From Streptomyces regalis (GTDB taxonomy: Bacteria > Actinomycetota > Actinomycetes > Streptomycetales > Streptomycetaceae), in assembly GCF_001509475.1 (NCBI RefSeq), contig NZ_LLZG01000410.1, positions 1 through 64,000 on the forward strand: 64,000 nt of DNA. The letters are read 5' to 3'. How positions within the stretch are numbered: the first letter of the stretch is position 1; every line of letters starts with the position of its first letter. The translations under genes and the position numbers were made by a program. The notes under the pieces were generated by a model that saw only the letters and a list, made by a program, of their open reading frames with translations, ran no database searches and was not told the origin of the DNA. Of this stretch, positions 8,601 through 15,726 are shown one piece after another.

Positions 8601-8970
8601 CCTTGCCGGTCGGCACGGTGGCCCGTACGTAGCCGAGCTTGTCGTAGGTACGGCCCACGGAGCCGCCCTTGATCGCGTCCAGCTCCGCGGCGACCTTCTC
8701 GGTCTGTCCGGGCGCCGTGGCGATCATCATCGTGACGGTCTTGTCGCGCTGTGCCTTGGCCTCCGCGAGGAGGTCGGCGTCGTCCGAACCGAGCTTGTCG
8801 TGCGCGGACTTGACGCCGGGGTCGGCCGCGGGGGCGGGGGAGCCGTCCGCGGCGAGGGCGAGGGGTATAGGCCCGGCCGCGGAGAGCGCGGCGACGAGGC
8901 CTGCGGCCACTGCGATACGGGCGACGCGTCTGGCGCCCGATATCGGTGCCGGGTGGGGGGTGGTGGGCAT
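5689..8970 (-). CDS. Secreted S8 (subtilisin-like) serine peptidase, multidomain
   Basis: 1093 residues. The signal peptide covers about 1-40 (ARRVARIAVAAGLVAALSAAG, cleavage near ALA-ADG). An I9-like propeptide follows (about 60-130). The catalytic domain shows Asp in GVLDTGVD, His in AHGSHVAGI and Ser in YNGTSMASPQTAGA, with a roughly 150-residue insertion rich in Asp/Gly between Asp and His (DGDADGDVNRDGDKTDD), possibly calcium-binding. Two beta-sandwich PPC-like modules occupy the C-terminal third (VTVPEGTKSLQVTLGG and VEVPEGTTSLDVAIGK). The ATG at 8970 is chosen because an in-frame start 17 codons earlier adds a non-signal extension. It is monocistronic and probably an extracellular nutrient protease. 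Confidence 0.92.
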   Translation of the reverse strand: MPTTPHPAPISGARRVARIAVAAGLVAALSAAGPIPLALAADGSPAPAADPGVKSAHDKLGSDDADLLAEAKAQRDKTVTMMIATAPGQTEKVAAELDAIKGGSVGRTYDKLGYVRATVPTGKADSAIAAAARLSSVQAIDLRNEIPLEEPSLDGGGKSSASAATYSGPDQNTPAKNPYNPSFETGAVDFVKKNPKADGRGVTIGVLDTGVDLASPALQKTTTGERKIVDWVTATDPIVDGDGTWRPMTTSVTGPTFTYGDKTWKAPAGSYGISIFREAVTNQGEVKDGDADGDVNRDGDKTDDWGVLYDPAAGTVTVDVDDNGDFTDDTPMKPYKDGHQVGHFGTDNPATDIPESQDFVVEIRKDVPMDPLGGDWVGKKADFVNIGLTAGAHGSHVAGITAANGMLGSKNMNGEAPGAKIVSSRACIFGPGCSNVALTEGMIDLVVNRGVDVVNMSIGGLPPLNDGNNAGAELYTRLIDTYGVQLVLSGGNSGPGANTIGDPGLADKVISVGAGVSKETFAANYGTGVENDYQLFNFSSRGPREDGGFTPTVVAPGSAVSTIPAWMPGAPIAEAGWKLPAGYAMYNGTSMASPQTAGASALLLSAAKQKGIALTPQKLRTALTSTAKHIEGLQAYEEGAGLIDVLDAWKAIKAGATAHDYAVKAPVDTALDQALKTPGFGTGVYDREGGLKAGQKKTYDVTLTRTSGPGGSLPHILRLANNKARTFSIVGPKVVDLPLNKAVTVKVQAAPKHAGIKSVILEADDPRTVGVDKQILNTVVVSTPVKHTFTASGSVQRNNFKSYFVTVPEGTKSLQVTLGGLKEGSRTLFSAISPYGTQIADDDVSTTDIARYADPLPGVWEIEVDSRRTSALLDNPYKLDVTVYGASFDPASVTVPEAKVGTPVAASWTVTNKLEAVEGNLKGGALGSSKTGRPTIADGETQTSTVEVPEGTTSLDVAIGKVSDLGSDLDLNVYDAEGKLVGQSADGDSEEAVSLANPAAGKYTVEVVGFEVPSGSTAFDYRDAFFSSALGSVTVDGSAPVKLGTGDSAKVAANVMVARAVPEGRQLFGEVRLVSTRGTTAGVGGVTIEKVTP

Positions 8971-9211
8971 GGTGATCCCTGGTGCTGAAGGAACGTAGAC
9001 GTCGGCGGCCGTATCGAGCACCTTCGACCGCCGCGGTCCGGAATGTGATCCCGGATGATCGCCCAGCTTTCCTCAAGGGACCGATTTCTGTTGATAGTTC
9101 AGGGCGGGGAGATCGCCGGCTGGCACAAACCCGCCATGCGCCACGGGGGACTTATCGGAACAGGCTGTGACATTCCTGTGAGGCGGTCCGGTTACGGCGC
9201 GTGAGTGCCGG

Positions 9212-10003
9212 TCAGCCCAGCTGCACCCGGTCGATCAGCCCCGCCTCGGTGAACGCGGCCACCAGCTCGTCGCGACCCTCCGTGAAGTGGGCCCAACTGT
9301 CGAAGTGGACGGGGACGATCCGGCGCGCCCCGAGGATCTGGGCGGCCTCCACGGCCCGGAGGCTGTCGAGGGTGAGCAACTGCCGGTCCAGGACGGCCGT
9401 GCGGGCGGCACCGGCGAAGAGGACGGCGGTGTCCACCGACCCGAACCGCTCGGCGATCTCCTTGACCGGCCCGAGCTGGGCGTTGTCGCCGCTGACGTAC
9501 ACCGTGGGCAGACCGTCCCCCGTCAGCATGAAGCCGACGACCTGTCCGACGACCGCTTCGAGCTCCTCCCGCTCCCCCGGACCGTGCAGCGCGGGCACTC
9601 CGGTCACGGTGATCGCACCCCCGCCCGGCCGGTCCACCGTCACGGACTCCCAGTCCCCCAACCCCCGAGCAGTACCGCCCAGCCGCCCCGCGCCGCTCGG
9701 CGTGGTCAAGGTCAACGGCACGTCAGAGAGCAGCGCACGGCCGGAGATGTCGAGGTTGTCGGGGTGCTCGTCGTGCGAGAGCAGCACCACGTCGATCCGG
9801 CCGAGCCCGGCGGGCGAGGCGGAGGCGGCAGCGGTCTTGGTCAGCGCACGGCCGCCACCCAGCGGGTAGTCGCCGGGGGCGTCGAACGTGGGATCGGTGA
9901 GGAGGCGCAGACCGCCGTACTCGATGAGGGCGGTCGGACCGCCGAAGACGCGGACGGGGACAGGGGCGGGGACCTGCTCGCTGGCGGTGCGGGTGGCGAC
10001 CAT
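9212..10003 (-). CDS. MBL-fold (UlaG-like) metal-dependent hydrolase
   Basis: 263 residues of the beta-lactamase-superfamily domain found in UlaG/RomA-like proteins. The metal-binding loop reads SHDEHPDNLD after VDVVLLSHDEH. The second histidine lies in PALHGPG, the Asp in YVSGDNAQ, and a late His in RIVPVHFDSW. The substrate is unknown. An inverted repeat with a third half-site lies directly upstream (10013-10067), suggesting repression by a regulator that is not encoded next to it. Confidence 0.82.
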   Translation of the reverse strand: MVATRTASEQVPAPVPVRVFGGPTALIEYGGLRLLTDPTFDAPGDYPLGGGRALTKTAAASASPAGLGRIDVVLLSHDEHPDNLDISGRALLSDVPLTLTTPSGAGRLGGTARGLGDWESVTVDRPGGGAITVTGVPALHGPGEREELEAVVGQVVGFMLTGDGLPTVYVSGDNAQLGPVKEIAERFGSVDTAVLFAGAARTAVLDRQLLTLDSLRAVEAAQILGARRIVPVHFDSWAHFTEGRDELVAAFTEAGLIDRVQLG

Positions 10004-10012
10004 CGTCAGACC

Positions 10013-10067
10013 TCACGGTTGAGAGGAGATGTATCCGTGAGGCCTAGCTAACCGTCTCTCACGGATA
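10013..10067. promoter_or_regulatory. Inverted repeat with 10-bp perfect arms plus a third half-site
   Basis: TATCCGTGAG (10032-10041) and CTCACGGATA (10058-10067) are exact inverted repeats 16 bp apart. A third partial copy, CCTCACGGTT (10013-10022), lies just ahead of the MBL hydrolase start. The layout resembles adjacent operators for a dimeric repressor. Confidence 0.6.
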
Positions 10068-10259
10068 GACGCAACCCATAGCGTGAGAAGCCGAAGTCGG
10101 CGCGGAAGTGAGGACATTGAGGACCCGTCACAGCCGATTGACCCTCAGGACCCCCATATGGCAGTCCCGATGAGCGCCTCCGGAGATATCGGATTAGCCT
10201 CCCATATGAGCGCAAAGCGGATCTATCAATGGTGCGCTCTACCAACCCAAGGAGGAGCA

Positions 10260-10496
10260 ATGCGCAAGCTTCAGAAGGCCGCCGTCGCGGCCGCCATCCT
10301 GGGGAGCTTCAGCTTCATAGCCACCGGCACCGCCGCCGCATACGACCATGGCCATGGAGGATGCAAGTCGCACGACCAGAACATCGACATCCTCGGCGAG
10401 GTCGGCATCCTCAACGGCCTGCTGGGCAACGCGCTCAACGGTGAGGGCAACGCAGGCGGGCAAAACACCCACCTCGGCTCGAGTTGTCACCACTAG
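10260..10496 (+). CDS. Small secreted His/Cys protein, unknown function
   Basis: 78 residues. A signal peptide covers about 1-27 (MRKLQKAAVAAAILGSFSF, cleavage after TAAA). The mature part of about 50 residues has His-rich ends (YDHGHGGCKSH and SSCHH), one Cys near each end that could form a disulfide, and a hydrophobic Gly/Asn-rich middle (GILNGLLGNALNGEGNAGG). The ATG at 10260 has an ideal AAGGAGG site 5 bases before it. A strong terminator follows. The middle recalls the beta-rich repeats of surface proteins such as chaplins, but the chaplin consensus is not met. Metal binding by the His/Cys ends is possible. Confidence 0.85.
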   Translation: MRKLQKAAVAAAILGSFSFIATGTAAAYDHGHGGCKSHDQNIDILGEVGILNGLLGNALNGEGNAGGQNTHLGSSCHH

Positions 10497-10520
10497 TCGT
10501 CCCAGTTCACCGCAACAACT

Positions 10521-10552
10521 CTCGGCGCCGGGCCCACCAGCCCGGCGCCGAG
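10521..10552 (+). terminator. Terminator after the small secreted protein gene
   Basis: Perfect 13-bp arms CTCGGCGCCGGGC/GCCCGGCGCCGAG with the loop CCACCA. Confidence 0.88.
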
Positions 10553-10648
10553 TCCGTGTCTGCGGGTGGCGCGCTCGAACACAGTGGCTGCCGTGCGGAG
10601 TTGAGCCCGAGGAGCCGTAGGCGTGAGCAGGGGTAGGACCGGTCCCGG

Positions 10649-11746
10649 TTACGAGAGCGGCCCCAGGATCTCCTGGGACTCGATGAGCCCCTGGTCGCTG
10701 GGCGCCCTGCCGTCGTCGAAGACGCGGGCGGCCTGCCGCGCCCGGAATTCGAGGTGGGCTTCGGCGGGCTTGGCGTAGCCGTGGCGGGCGCGGGCTTCCG
10801 CAGGCGTCAGCACTTCCTCCTTGCGGGGAGGGATGCCGAGCTTCATCGGCGCGATCACCGCAACCGTGGAGGGCGAGAGCCGGCCTATCAGGCGCAGTTC
10901 GGCCTTGGGGCTGAGGTGGGCGAGCGCGAAGGCCGCTTTCATGACGGGCACGATGAGCAGGTCGAGGAGGCGGGACTGCCTGATCCCGGCCATCTCGCGC
11001 ATCCAGCGCGGCATGGTGGCGATCGTGGCGATCCGCTGCGCCTTCGCGACAGCCATGGTCGCCGGCTTCGCCCAGCGCGGCGCCGGCGGCAGTACGAGTT
11101 CACTCCTGAGCAGGTGGTTCATGGCCTGTCGGGCGATCGGGCTGGCGGACAGCCTCGGACGCATCCGTTCGAAGTACGCCCGGACGCCGTCACGGCTGCG
11201 GGGGATGTCGCCGGGGGAGCATGTCTGCAGTTCCGCGGCGACCGCGCACGCCTCCCAGTACTCCTTCTCCTCCTGCGCGGTGAGCTTCCCGGGCCCGTAC
11301 TTCTCGTACGCGTAGAGGATCGAGTGCCAGCCGGTCAACTGGATCCACAGCTGCGAGGCGGGGTCGTTGGCATCGTAGGTCCCGCCGCCGTAAGGCAGTT
11401 GGCCGATCGCCTTGGAGTGGACCTTGACCAGGATGTCCGCGGCCTTGCACACCTCCCGCGAACCGGCGAAGGCCACCATCGCGAAGTACCGCAGGGTCCG
11501 GTCGTAGCGCGTGCGGGAGCGCCGGTAGATGCCCTGGGTCGCGTGGACGGCGGCCACCAGCGGCGGGTCGAGTTCCTCCACGACCACGGCCCGCTGAAAG
11601 CCCACCGTCGGGGCCGTCGGATAGCTCCAGACCTTCCACACCACTGAGCCCGGCCCGAAGAAGCCGTAGTCCTCGTGCGGTTCGACCTCACTCCACTTCG
11701 ACCTCGACCTCGACCTCGGCTTCGACCTCGGCTTCGACTTCGCCAT
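10649..11746 (-). CDS. Oxygenase MpaB-family (DUF2236) protein
   Basis: 365 residues of the mostly helical MpaB/latex-clearing-protein-like family, whose characterised members are haem-dependent oxygenases. Family-type segments include VVWKVWSYPTAPTVGFQRAVVVEEL, HATQGIYRRSRTRYDRT and LTGWHSILYAYEKYG. The start is the ATG at 11746 behind GAGGAGCGG. The first 18 residues are a basic run (SKPRSKPRSRSRSK) encoded by hexanucleotide repeats at about 11698-11744, which look like a slippage expansion. It is divergent from a TetR regulator with a shared 41-bp palindrome, so it is probably that regulator's target. Confidence 0.85.
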   Translation of the reverse strand: MAKSKPRSKPRSRSRSKWSEVEPHEDYGFFGPGSVVWKVWSYPTAPTVGFQRAVVVEELDPPLVAAVHATQGIYRRSRTRYDRTLRYFAMVAFAGSREVCKAADILVKVHSKAIGQLPYGGGTYDANDPASQLWIQLTGWHSILYAYEKYGPGKLTAQEEKEYWEACAVAAELQTCSPGDIPRSRDGVRAYFERMRPRLSASPIARQAMNHLLRSELVLPPAPRWAKPATMAVAKAQRIATIATMPRWMREMAGIRQSRLLDLLIVPVMKAAFALAHLSPKAELRLIGRLSPSTVAVIAPMKLGIPPRKEEVLTPAEARARHGYAKPAEAHLEFRARQAARVFDDGRAPSDQGLIESQEILGPLS

Positions 11747-11793
11747 GGAGCCGCTCCTCACGCGTCCGCGGCGCACGCCGCCTCGATCCTGGA

Positions 11794-11834
11794 TTACGAC
11801 ACTGCTGTCTTAAATTAAGACACGGGTGTCGTAA
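11794..11834. promoter_or_regulatory. Nested 41-bp palindromic operator (TetR/MpaB intergenic)
   Basis: The inner palindrome TGTCTTAAATTAAGACA (11806-11822) and the outer arms TTACGACAC (11794-11802) and GTGTCGTAA (11826-11834) share the same centre at 11814. It lies between the two divergent starts, 10 bp from the TetR GTG, so the regulator probably controls both genes. Confidence 0.78.
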
Positions 11835-11843
11835 ACTGCCAAG

Positions 11844-12494
11844 GTGTCAGCACCCACCTCTTCGGCAGACAGGCCACGCAAGCGACGCCCCTACGCCCCG
11901 CGGGTCCCGATCGCGGAACGCCGCGAGCAGCTGCTCGACGCGGCGCTGGCCGTGATCGTGAGCGACGGCTACGACCGGGTCTCCATCGATGCCATCGCGA
12001 AGAAGGCCGATGTCGCCCGGTCGGTGGTCTACGGCGCCTTCGAGAACCTCGACACCCTGCTGACCGCACTGCTCGACCGGCAGCAGGCACGCGCCTTCGG
12101 ACGACTGCTTGAGACGATCCCCACCGCGGAGGACCTGCGCGACCCTGCCGCGTTCGCCTCCGAGGCGGTGCGCCGGATGTCCGCGATGCTCCGCGAGGAC
12201 CCCGACACCTGGCGGCTGATCCTGCTGACGCCGGGCAACATGCCCACGGTCGTCCGCGACCGCATCGAGGCGGACCGAGAACGGTTTCGGTGCCGGGTGG
12301 AGGCATGGCTCTCCCTCGTCCTGGCCGACCGGAGCGGCCCGGCACTCGACCCGCAGGTCCTCGCCCACGCCCTCGTCGCCTGCGCGGAACACTTCGGCCG
12401 CATCGCGCTCACCGATCCCGGCAGATTCGACCCGGCCCACCTGACCGGCCAAGTAGAGGTGATCCTCGGCGCCATCTGGCCGCCGACGCGTTGA
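11844..12494 (+). CDS. TetR/AcrR-family regulator
   Basis: 216 residues. The N-terminal HTH (about 22-68) reads RREQLLDAALAVIVSDGYDRVSIDAIAKKADVARSVVYGAF, with a typical TetR recognition helix, followed by a variable ligand domain. It starts at GTG 11844, ten bases past the palindromic operator and without a clear ribosome site, so the mRNA may be leaderless. The divergent MpaB-type oxygenase gene is the probable target. Confidence 0.9.
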   Translation: MSAPTSSADRPRKRRPYAPRVPIAERREQLLDAALAVIVSDGYDRVSIDAIAKKADVARSVVYGAFENLDTLLTALLDRQQARAFGRLLETIPTAEDLRDPAAFASEAVRRMSAMLREDPDTWRLILLTPGNMPTVVRDRIEADRERFRCRVEAWLSLVLADRSGPALDPQVLAHALVACAEHFGRIALTDPGRFDPAHLTGQVEVILGAIWPPTR

Positions 12495-12841
12495 CGGCAG
12501 GTCAGCGGAGAACGGCAACCTCAGCGCCGGCCTCCGCAGGCCACGGCACATCCGCTCACGTATCGATCACGCACGGGCCCGAAAACGAGTCAGCGCCCGA
12601 GCCGGCCGAAGCCGACCCGGACTCGGGTGAATCTGCGGTGCCATACCGTCAAAGAGCGTAGGGCTTGAATGCCCGCCCGCCAGCGAGCCCGTGCGCCATC
12701 CATGCCTGCTCGGCCTCAGCTCACCGAAGCCATGAAGCCACGAAGCCCAAACACCTCTCCCACTCAAGTCCCGTGCCAGGAAGCGCATTTGGCGCCGCGG
12801 CCAGAACGCCGGCCGAACTTTCGAGAGGGGGAGGTGACGCC
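12495..12841. other. Intergenic stretch before the HTH pseudogene
   Basis: This holds the terminator-like repeat copy at 12569-12623 (separate entry). The remainder (12624-12841) reads open in places but shows no recognisable domain. A GAGGGGGAGGTG ribosome site near 12825-12836 belongs to the broken HTH gene that follows. Confidence 0.5.
12569..12623 (-). repeat. Copy A of a tRNA-Lys-tail repeat
   Basis: A block containing CCCGAAAACGA, CAGCGCCCGAGCCGGCC and GAAGCCGACCCGGAC recurs with small changes at about 28450-28524, at 31424-31465 (partial) and next to the tRNA-Lys gene at about 31790-31846. On the minus strand it folds as a GC stem with loop TTCGG followed by TCGTTTTCGGG, i.e. the intrinsic terminator of tRNA-Lys. 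No tRNA remnant accompanies this copy. Confidence 0.7.
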
Positions 12842-13218
12842 GTGGCCGAGCCTATGACCGACCGAGACCGCGAAGGGTCCGCCTGCTGCACGGCGAGGGC
12901 AAGTCACGCAACCAGATCGCCCGCGCGATCGGGCGCAGTGTCGCCTCGGTCTCGAAGATTGCACACGAGCTCGGGCTCACCTTCGCCGGCGGCGCCCGGA
13001 TCGCCGCGGCCACCGAGGCACGACGAGCCCATGCTGCCGCGCGCCGCGAGCTGCTCGCCGACGAGGCCCTCGACGGCGCCCTCGGACAGGTCACCCGCAC
13101 GACGGGAGCCGAGAGTTCGCGCGATGCCCGCGACCACGCCACCGCCGCCCGCGCCAACGACAAGCTCGCCGACGCCCTGCTCGGCCCGACCAACGGCGGT
13201 GAGCACGAGGAGGGCTGA
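12842..13218 (+). pseudogene. Frameshifted phage-type helix-turn-helix protein
   Basis: The reading frame opens at GTG 12842 (VAEPMTDRDRE) behind a GAGGGGGAGG site. It continues one frame over from about 12871 as RRVRLLHGEGKSRNQIARAI with GRSVASVSKIAHELGLTF, then a charged helical tail ending in GGEHEEG at 13218. A single base lost near 12876-12878 would restore one protein of about 125 residues. This HTH plus helical tail resembles small DNA-binding proteins near terminase or replication genes of actinophages and integrative elements. The next frame starts in the TGATG overlap, but only decayed sequence follows. Confidence 0.65.
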
Positions 13219-13383
13219 TGGGCGCACCCCTCCCCCTCTCCGACAAGCAACTCGACTCGATCACCTGCAAGACCCCGCCCTCCTCGGCGATGCGACCGAC
13301 GGGGTCCGCCACACCCGAGGCGCGACAACCGCCGTCATCCTGGGGCGCGTTGCCCGCTCACGCATCGCTCCCCGCAGAAGGAT

Positions 13384-13661
13384 GTGCTGACCAGTGCGTT
13401 CGCCAGGCATTGCTGCATCGCGGGTGGCCCGCCGTACGGACGATCACGGGGGCGAGGCCGTCTCCGGGCAACCCTGCTGTGCACGTACCTGTCGGCCGTG
13501 CTCCTGGTCGGCCTGGTCCTCAACGCCGCTGTCGCCGTCAAGGAAGGCCGCGGTGCCTGGCAGGGCAAGGCTGCTGTGCGGCGCCCGCCTCGGCGGACCT
13601 GGCCATCGGCATGAAGAACGACGCATGCGGATGGTGCCCCAGCTGTGATTACTGCGGCTGA
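13384..13661 (+). pseudogene. Remnant of a CDF-type cation transporter
   Basis: One frame reads LLCTYLSAVLLVGLVLNA then directly AVAVKEGRGAWQGK. A neighbouring frame continues GCCAAPASA. Intact actinobacterial cation diffusion facilitators have a GWxWADP-type segment between these two parts and a Cys-rich tail. The remnant has thus lost an internal piece and then shifted frame. The 5' part of the gene is missing. Confidence 0.55.
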
Positions 13662-13694
13662 CCGTCGACCGAGCGCGAGCATCGTGCGACGCCC

Positions 13695-14132
13695 TCACCC
13701 CCGTCGGCGCAGCGAGCGGAGGATCTTCGGCAGGACGCTTCCGATGACGAGGGCCGTGAGGGGCAGGACGACGTCGGACCACGGGTCGCGGATGGGCTTG
13801 TACGTGGCGGTGCCGTCCCGGATCTCGATGTAGCCCAGGGGCCTGGCTTCGGCTCCGCCTCCGCCGCCTCCCCCGTCGCCGCTCTTCGTGGCGCCCACTT
13901 CTCGTCCGGCTCCGCCGCCGAAGCCGAACGCGACCTTGGCGACCGGGATGACGGTGACGCCGTCGGCGGTGACGGGTTCGCCGTAGACGGCGGTGACCGA
14001 AGCGCGGCCGCCGAGCTTGTCGGCCAGGCGTTCCAGCAAGGTGACGGAGGCGTGGGCGGCTGACACGCCCGTGTCCGGTAGCCGCGCGGGTGCCGTCTCG
14101 TTCTCGCGGGCGGACACCTCGCGGGCGGTCAT
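13695..14132 (-). CDS. GerW/YtfJ-family protein
   Basis: 145 residues. It contains the GerW/YtfJ core (LLERLADKLGGRASVTAVYG, PVTADGVTVIPVAKVAFGFGGG), a Gly/Asp-rich linker, a short beta segment (LGYIEIRDGTATYKPI) and a C-terminal hydrophobic helix (DVVLPLTALVIGSVLPKIL) that probably anchors it. In Bacillus YtfJ is a spore germination-related protein; in actinomycetes the role is unknown. It overlaps the preceding methyltransferase stop by ATGA, so the two are translationally coupled. Confidence 0.82.
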   Translation of the reverse strand: MTAREVSARENETAPARLPDTGVSAAHASVTLLERLADKLGGRASVTAVYGEPVTADGVTVIPVAKVAFGFGGGAGREVGATKSGDGGGGGGGAEARPLGYIEIRDGTATYKPIRDPWSDVVLPLTALVIGSVLPKILRSLRRRG

Positions 14133-14803
14133 GAGGTGCCGCCCGGGCGGGAGCGCTCGGCGGTGCCGAGGATGTGCGTGGCCGCCGGGGAGGGAACGCG
14201 GGTCGCAGGGAAGGCGAACTTCTCCAGCGAGGTGAGGGTGAACCCGGCGGCGGTGATGGCCGCTTGGGTGTCGCGGCCGGTGTGGCAGCCTCCCATCAGC
14301 AAGGGCCAGACGGTGGCGTCCACGACGCGCTGCACACGGCGCATCGCGGGTGAATCGGCGCGTACGTGCTCGAAGAACCGGAGTTGTCCGCCGGGCCGCA
14401 GGACGCGGTGGAGCTCGGCGAGGGCGGCGTGCGGGTCGGCCACCGAGCACAGGGTGAGGCAGACGACCGCGGCGTCGAACGAGCCGTCCGGTACCGGCAG
14501 TTGCTCGGCGATCCCGTCGATCACGTCCACCTGGACCGATGTCGTGCGGGCGCTCTGCTCGGCCAGGGCGCGCAGGCGCGGCTCGGGTTCGACGGCCAGC
14601 ACCCGCTTCACCTCCGGCGGATAGTGAGCGAAGTTCAGGCCGTTGCCCGCGCCGATCTCGACGACCTCGCCGGTCAGGCCGGACAGCAGGCGTGTGCGGT
14701 GTTCCGTGATACCGGCCTTGTCCAGGGCGGGGCCGGCGACCTTCGCGTAGAAGCGGGCGAATACCGGATGGCGCCTGGTCGGCGCAGCGATCTGTTGGGT
14801 CAT
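14129..14803 (-). CDS. Class I SAM-dependent methyltransferase
   Basis: 224 residues of the UbiE/Methyltransf_11 type. Motif I is VVEIGAGNGLNFAHY, the acidic SAM ribose contact lies in VLAVEPEPRLR, motif II region is FDAAVVCLTLCSV and motif III LRPGGQLRFFEHV. The segment GGCHTGRDTQAAI is typical of the phospholipid/arsenite-like subgroup, so lipid or small-molecule methylation is possible. It is divergent from a MarR regulator (66 bp between starts) and coupled to the GerW gene. Confidence 0.87.
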   Translation of the reverse strand: MTQQIAAPTRRHPVFARFYAKVAGPALDKAGITEHRTRLLSGLTGEVVEIGAGNGLNFAHYPPEVKRVLAVEPEPRLRALAEQSARTTSVQVDVIDGIAEQLPVPDGSFDAAVVCLTLCSVADPHAALAELHRVLRPGGQLRFFEHVRADSPAMRRVQRVVDATVWPLLMGGCHTGRDTQAAITAAGFTLTSLEKFAFPATRVPSPAATHILGTAERSRPGGTS

Positions 14804-14869
14804 GGCTGGTCACCGTCCTCCTCGACAGCAGTGCCTCGGGGCTACGATGTTTTGCGGAGGTGCTACATA

Positions 14870-14884
14870 GTGAAGTCACTTCAC
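14870..14884. promoter_or_regulatory. 15-bp palindrome at the MarR start
   Basis: GTGAAGTCACTTCAC is a perfect palindrome beginning with the GTG start codon itself, so a bound repressor would sit on the 5' end of the transcript. It is a likely autoregulatory operator, also close to the divergent methyltransferase promoter. Confidence 0.65.
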
Positions 14885-15328
14885 GATATGCCTGAAGGGA
14901 CCGCTTCCGCCAGCGTCTCGCTGGACCGGCTCTTCGAGCTCGCGGAGGTGCTCGGCGCGATGATGGCGCGCGGCGTCGCCGAGCGCGGGCTGACGACGGC
15001 TCGGGCGGGTCTGCTGTGGGCCCTGCTGCACGACGGGCCGATGACGCAGCGGACGCTGGCCGCACGGCTGGGGGTCACCCCGCGCAATGTCACCGGACTG
15101 CTGGACGCCCTGCAGGCCGACGGGCTGGTGGCCCGCGAGGCACATCCGAGCGACCGGCGCGCGACCCTGGTGTCTCTGACCGAGAAGGGTCGCACGGTCA
15201 CGGCCGCCCTGCGGGGTGGCCGCAACTCCATGGCCGCCGAGCTCTTCGGCGACATGACCGCCACGCAACTGGAGGCTTTCCAGGGCGGGCTGGAGGTCGT
15301 GATCGAGCGCTTGCGGGCGATGCGGTGA
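14870..15328 (+). CDS. MarR-family regulator
   Basis: 152 residues with the MarR winged helix (PMTQRTLAARLGVTPRNVTGLLDALQADGLVAREAHPSDRRATLVSLT). GTG 14870 is preferred because GCGGAGG (14854-14860) lies 9 bases upstream; an ATG six codons later lacks a site. It is divergent from the methyltransferase-GerW pair, its probable target. No Cys is visible, so redox sensing is unlikely. Confidence 0.88.
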   Translation: MKSLHDMPEGTASASVSLDRLFELAEVLGAMMARGVAERGLTTARAGLLWALLHDGPMTQRTLAARLGVTPRNVTGLLDALQADGLVAREAHPSDRRATLVSLTEKGRTVTAALRGGRNSMAAELFGDMTATQLEAFQGGLEVVIERLRAMR

Positions 15329-15411
15329 GGGTGCCGGTTGCCGTCGTCAACGGGCGTGCCGGCTGGGGACTGCATCACCAGGCCGGGACAGGGCGGCGGC
15401 ACGTCCTGTGC

Positions 15412-15726
15412 TCAGCCCCGGGTTCGCGCCTGCCGGGCGTCGGGGCGCCAGGGCGCGTCGGGCCGAGTGGGCAGGGCGTCGGCCGTCAGACGGAGCGCGT
15501 AGACGTCCCGGTGCGGGTCGGGGACGGGCCCGAGGTAGGTGTGGCCGGTCATGTGGCACCAGGCGGGCAGGTCGAGCGGAGCGGCCGGATCGGTGGCGAT
15601 GACGTGGACGACCGAGCCGGACCCCGCACCGTCGATACGGGCGCGCAGCTTCAGCAGGAGGGTGACGCAGAGCAGGCCGGTGCCGTCGACCGTGATGTCG
15701 GCGACGGTGGTGGAGGGGTCGTTCAT
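15412..15726 (-). CDS. TusA/SirA-like sulfur carrier, atypical
   Basis: 104 residues with the TusA fold signature VDGTGLLCVTLLLKLRARIDGAGSGSVVHVIATDPAAPLDLPAWCHMTGHTYLG. The sulfur-accepting Cys is kept in LLCVTLLL, but the usual CPxP is replaced by CVTL. A second Cys occurs in PAWCHMTGH, as in many family members. It overlaps the cysteine desulfurase stop by ATGA, so it probably receives persulfide sulfur from that enzyme. Last gene of a three-gene minus-strand operon. Confidence 0.8.
   Translation of the reverse strand: MNDPSTTVADITVDGTGLLCVTLLLKLRARIDGAGSGSVVHVIATDPAAPLDLPAWCHMTGHTYLGPVPDPHRDVYALRLTADALPTRPDAPWRPDARQARTRG

Noticed and set aside
6610..8988. Plus-strand open frame of about 790 codons
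   Set aside because: It is the antisense shadow of the subtilase gene. High GC at codon third positions keeps the opposite strand open, and its product has the Val/Arg/Gly/Asp-rich composition of such shadows.
11698..11744. Hexanucleotide repeats as a phase-variable tract
   Set aside because: The repeats encode an in-frame Lys/Pro/Arg/Ser run and units of six keep the frame, so they can alter length but not switch the gene off.
13218..13661. A 147-codon plus-strand frame after the HTH pseudogene
   Set aside because: Although it starts in a TGATG overlap, its middle passes out of frame through the CDF transporter remnant and shows no coherent protein.
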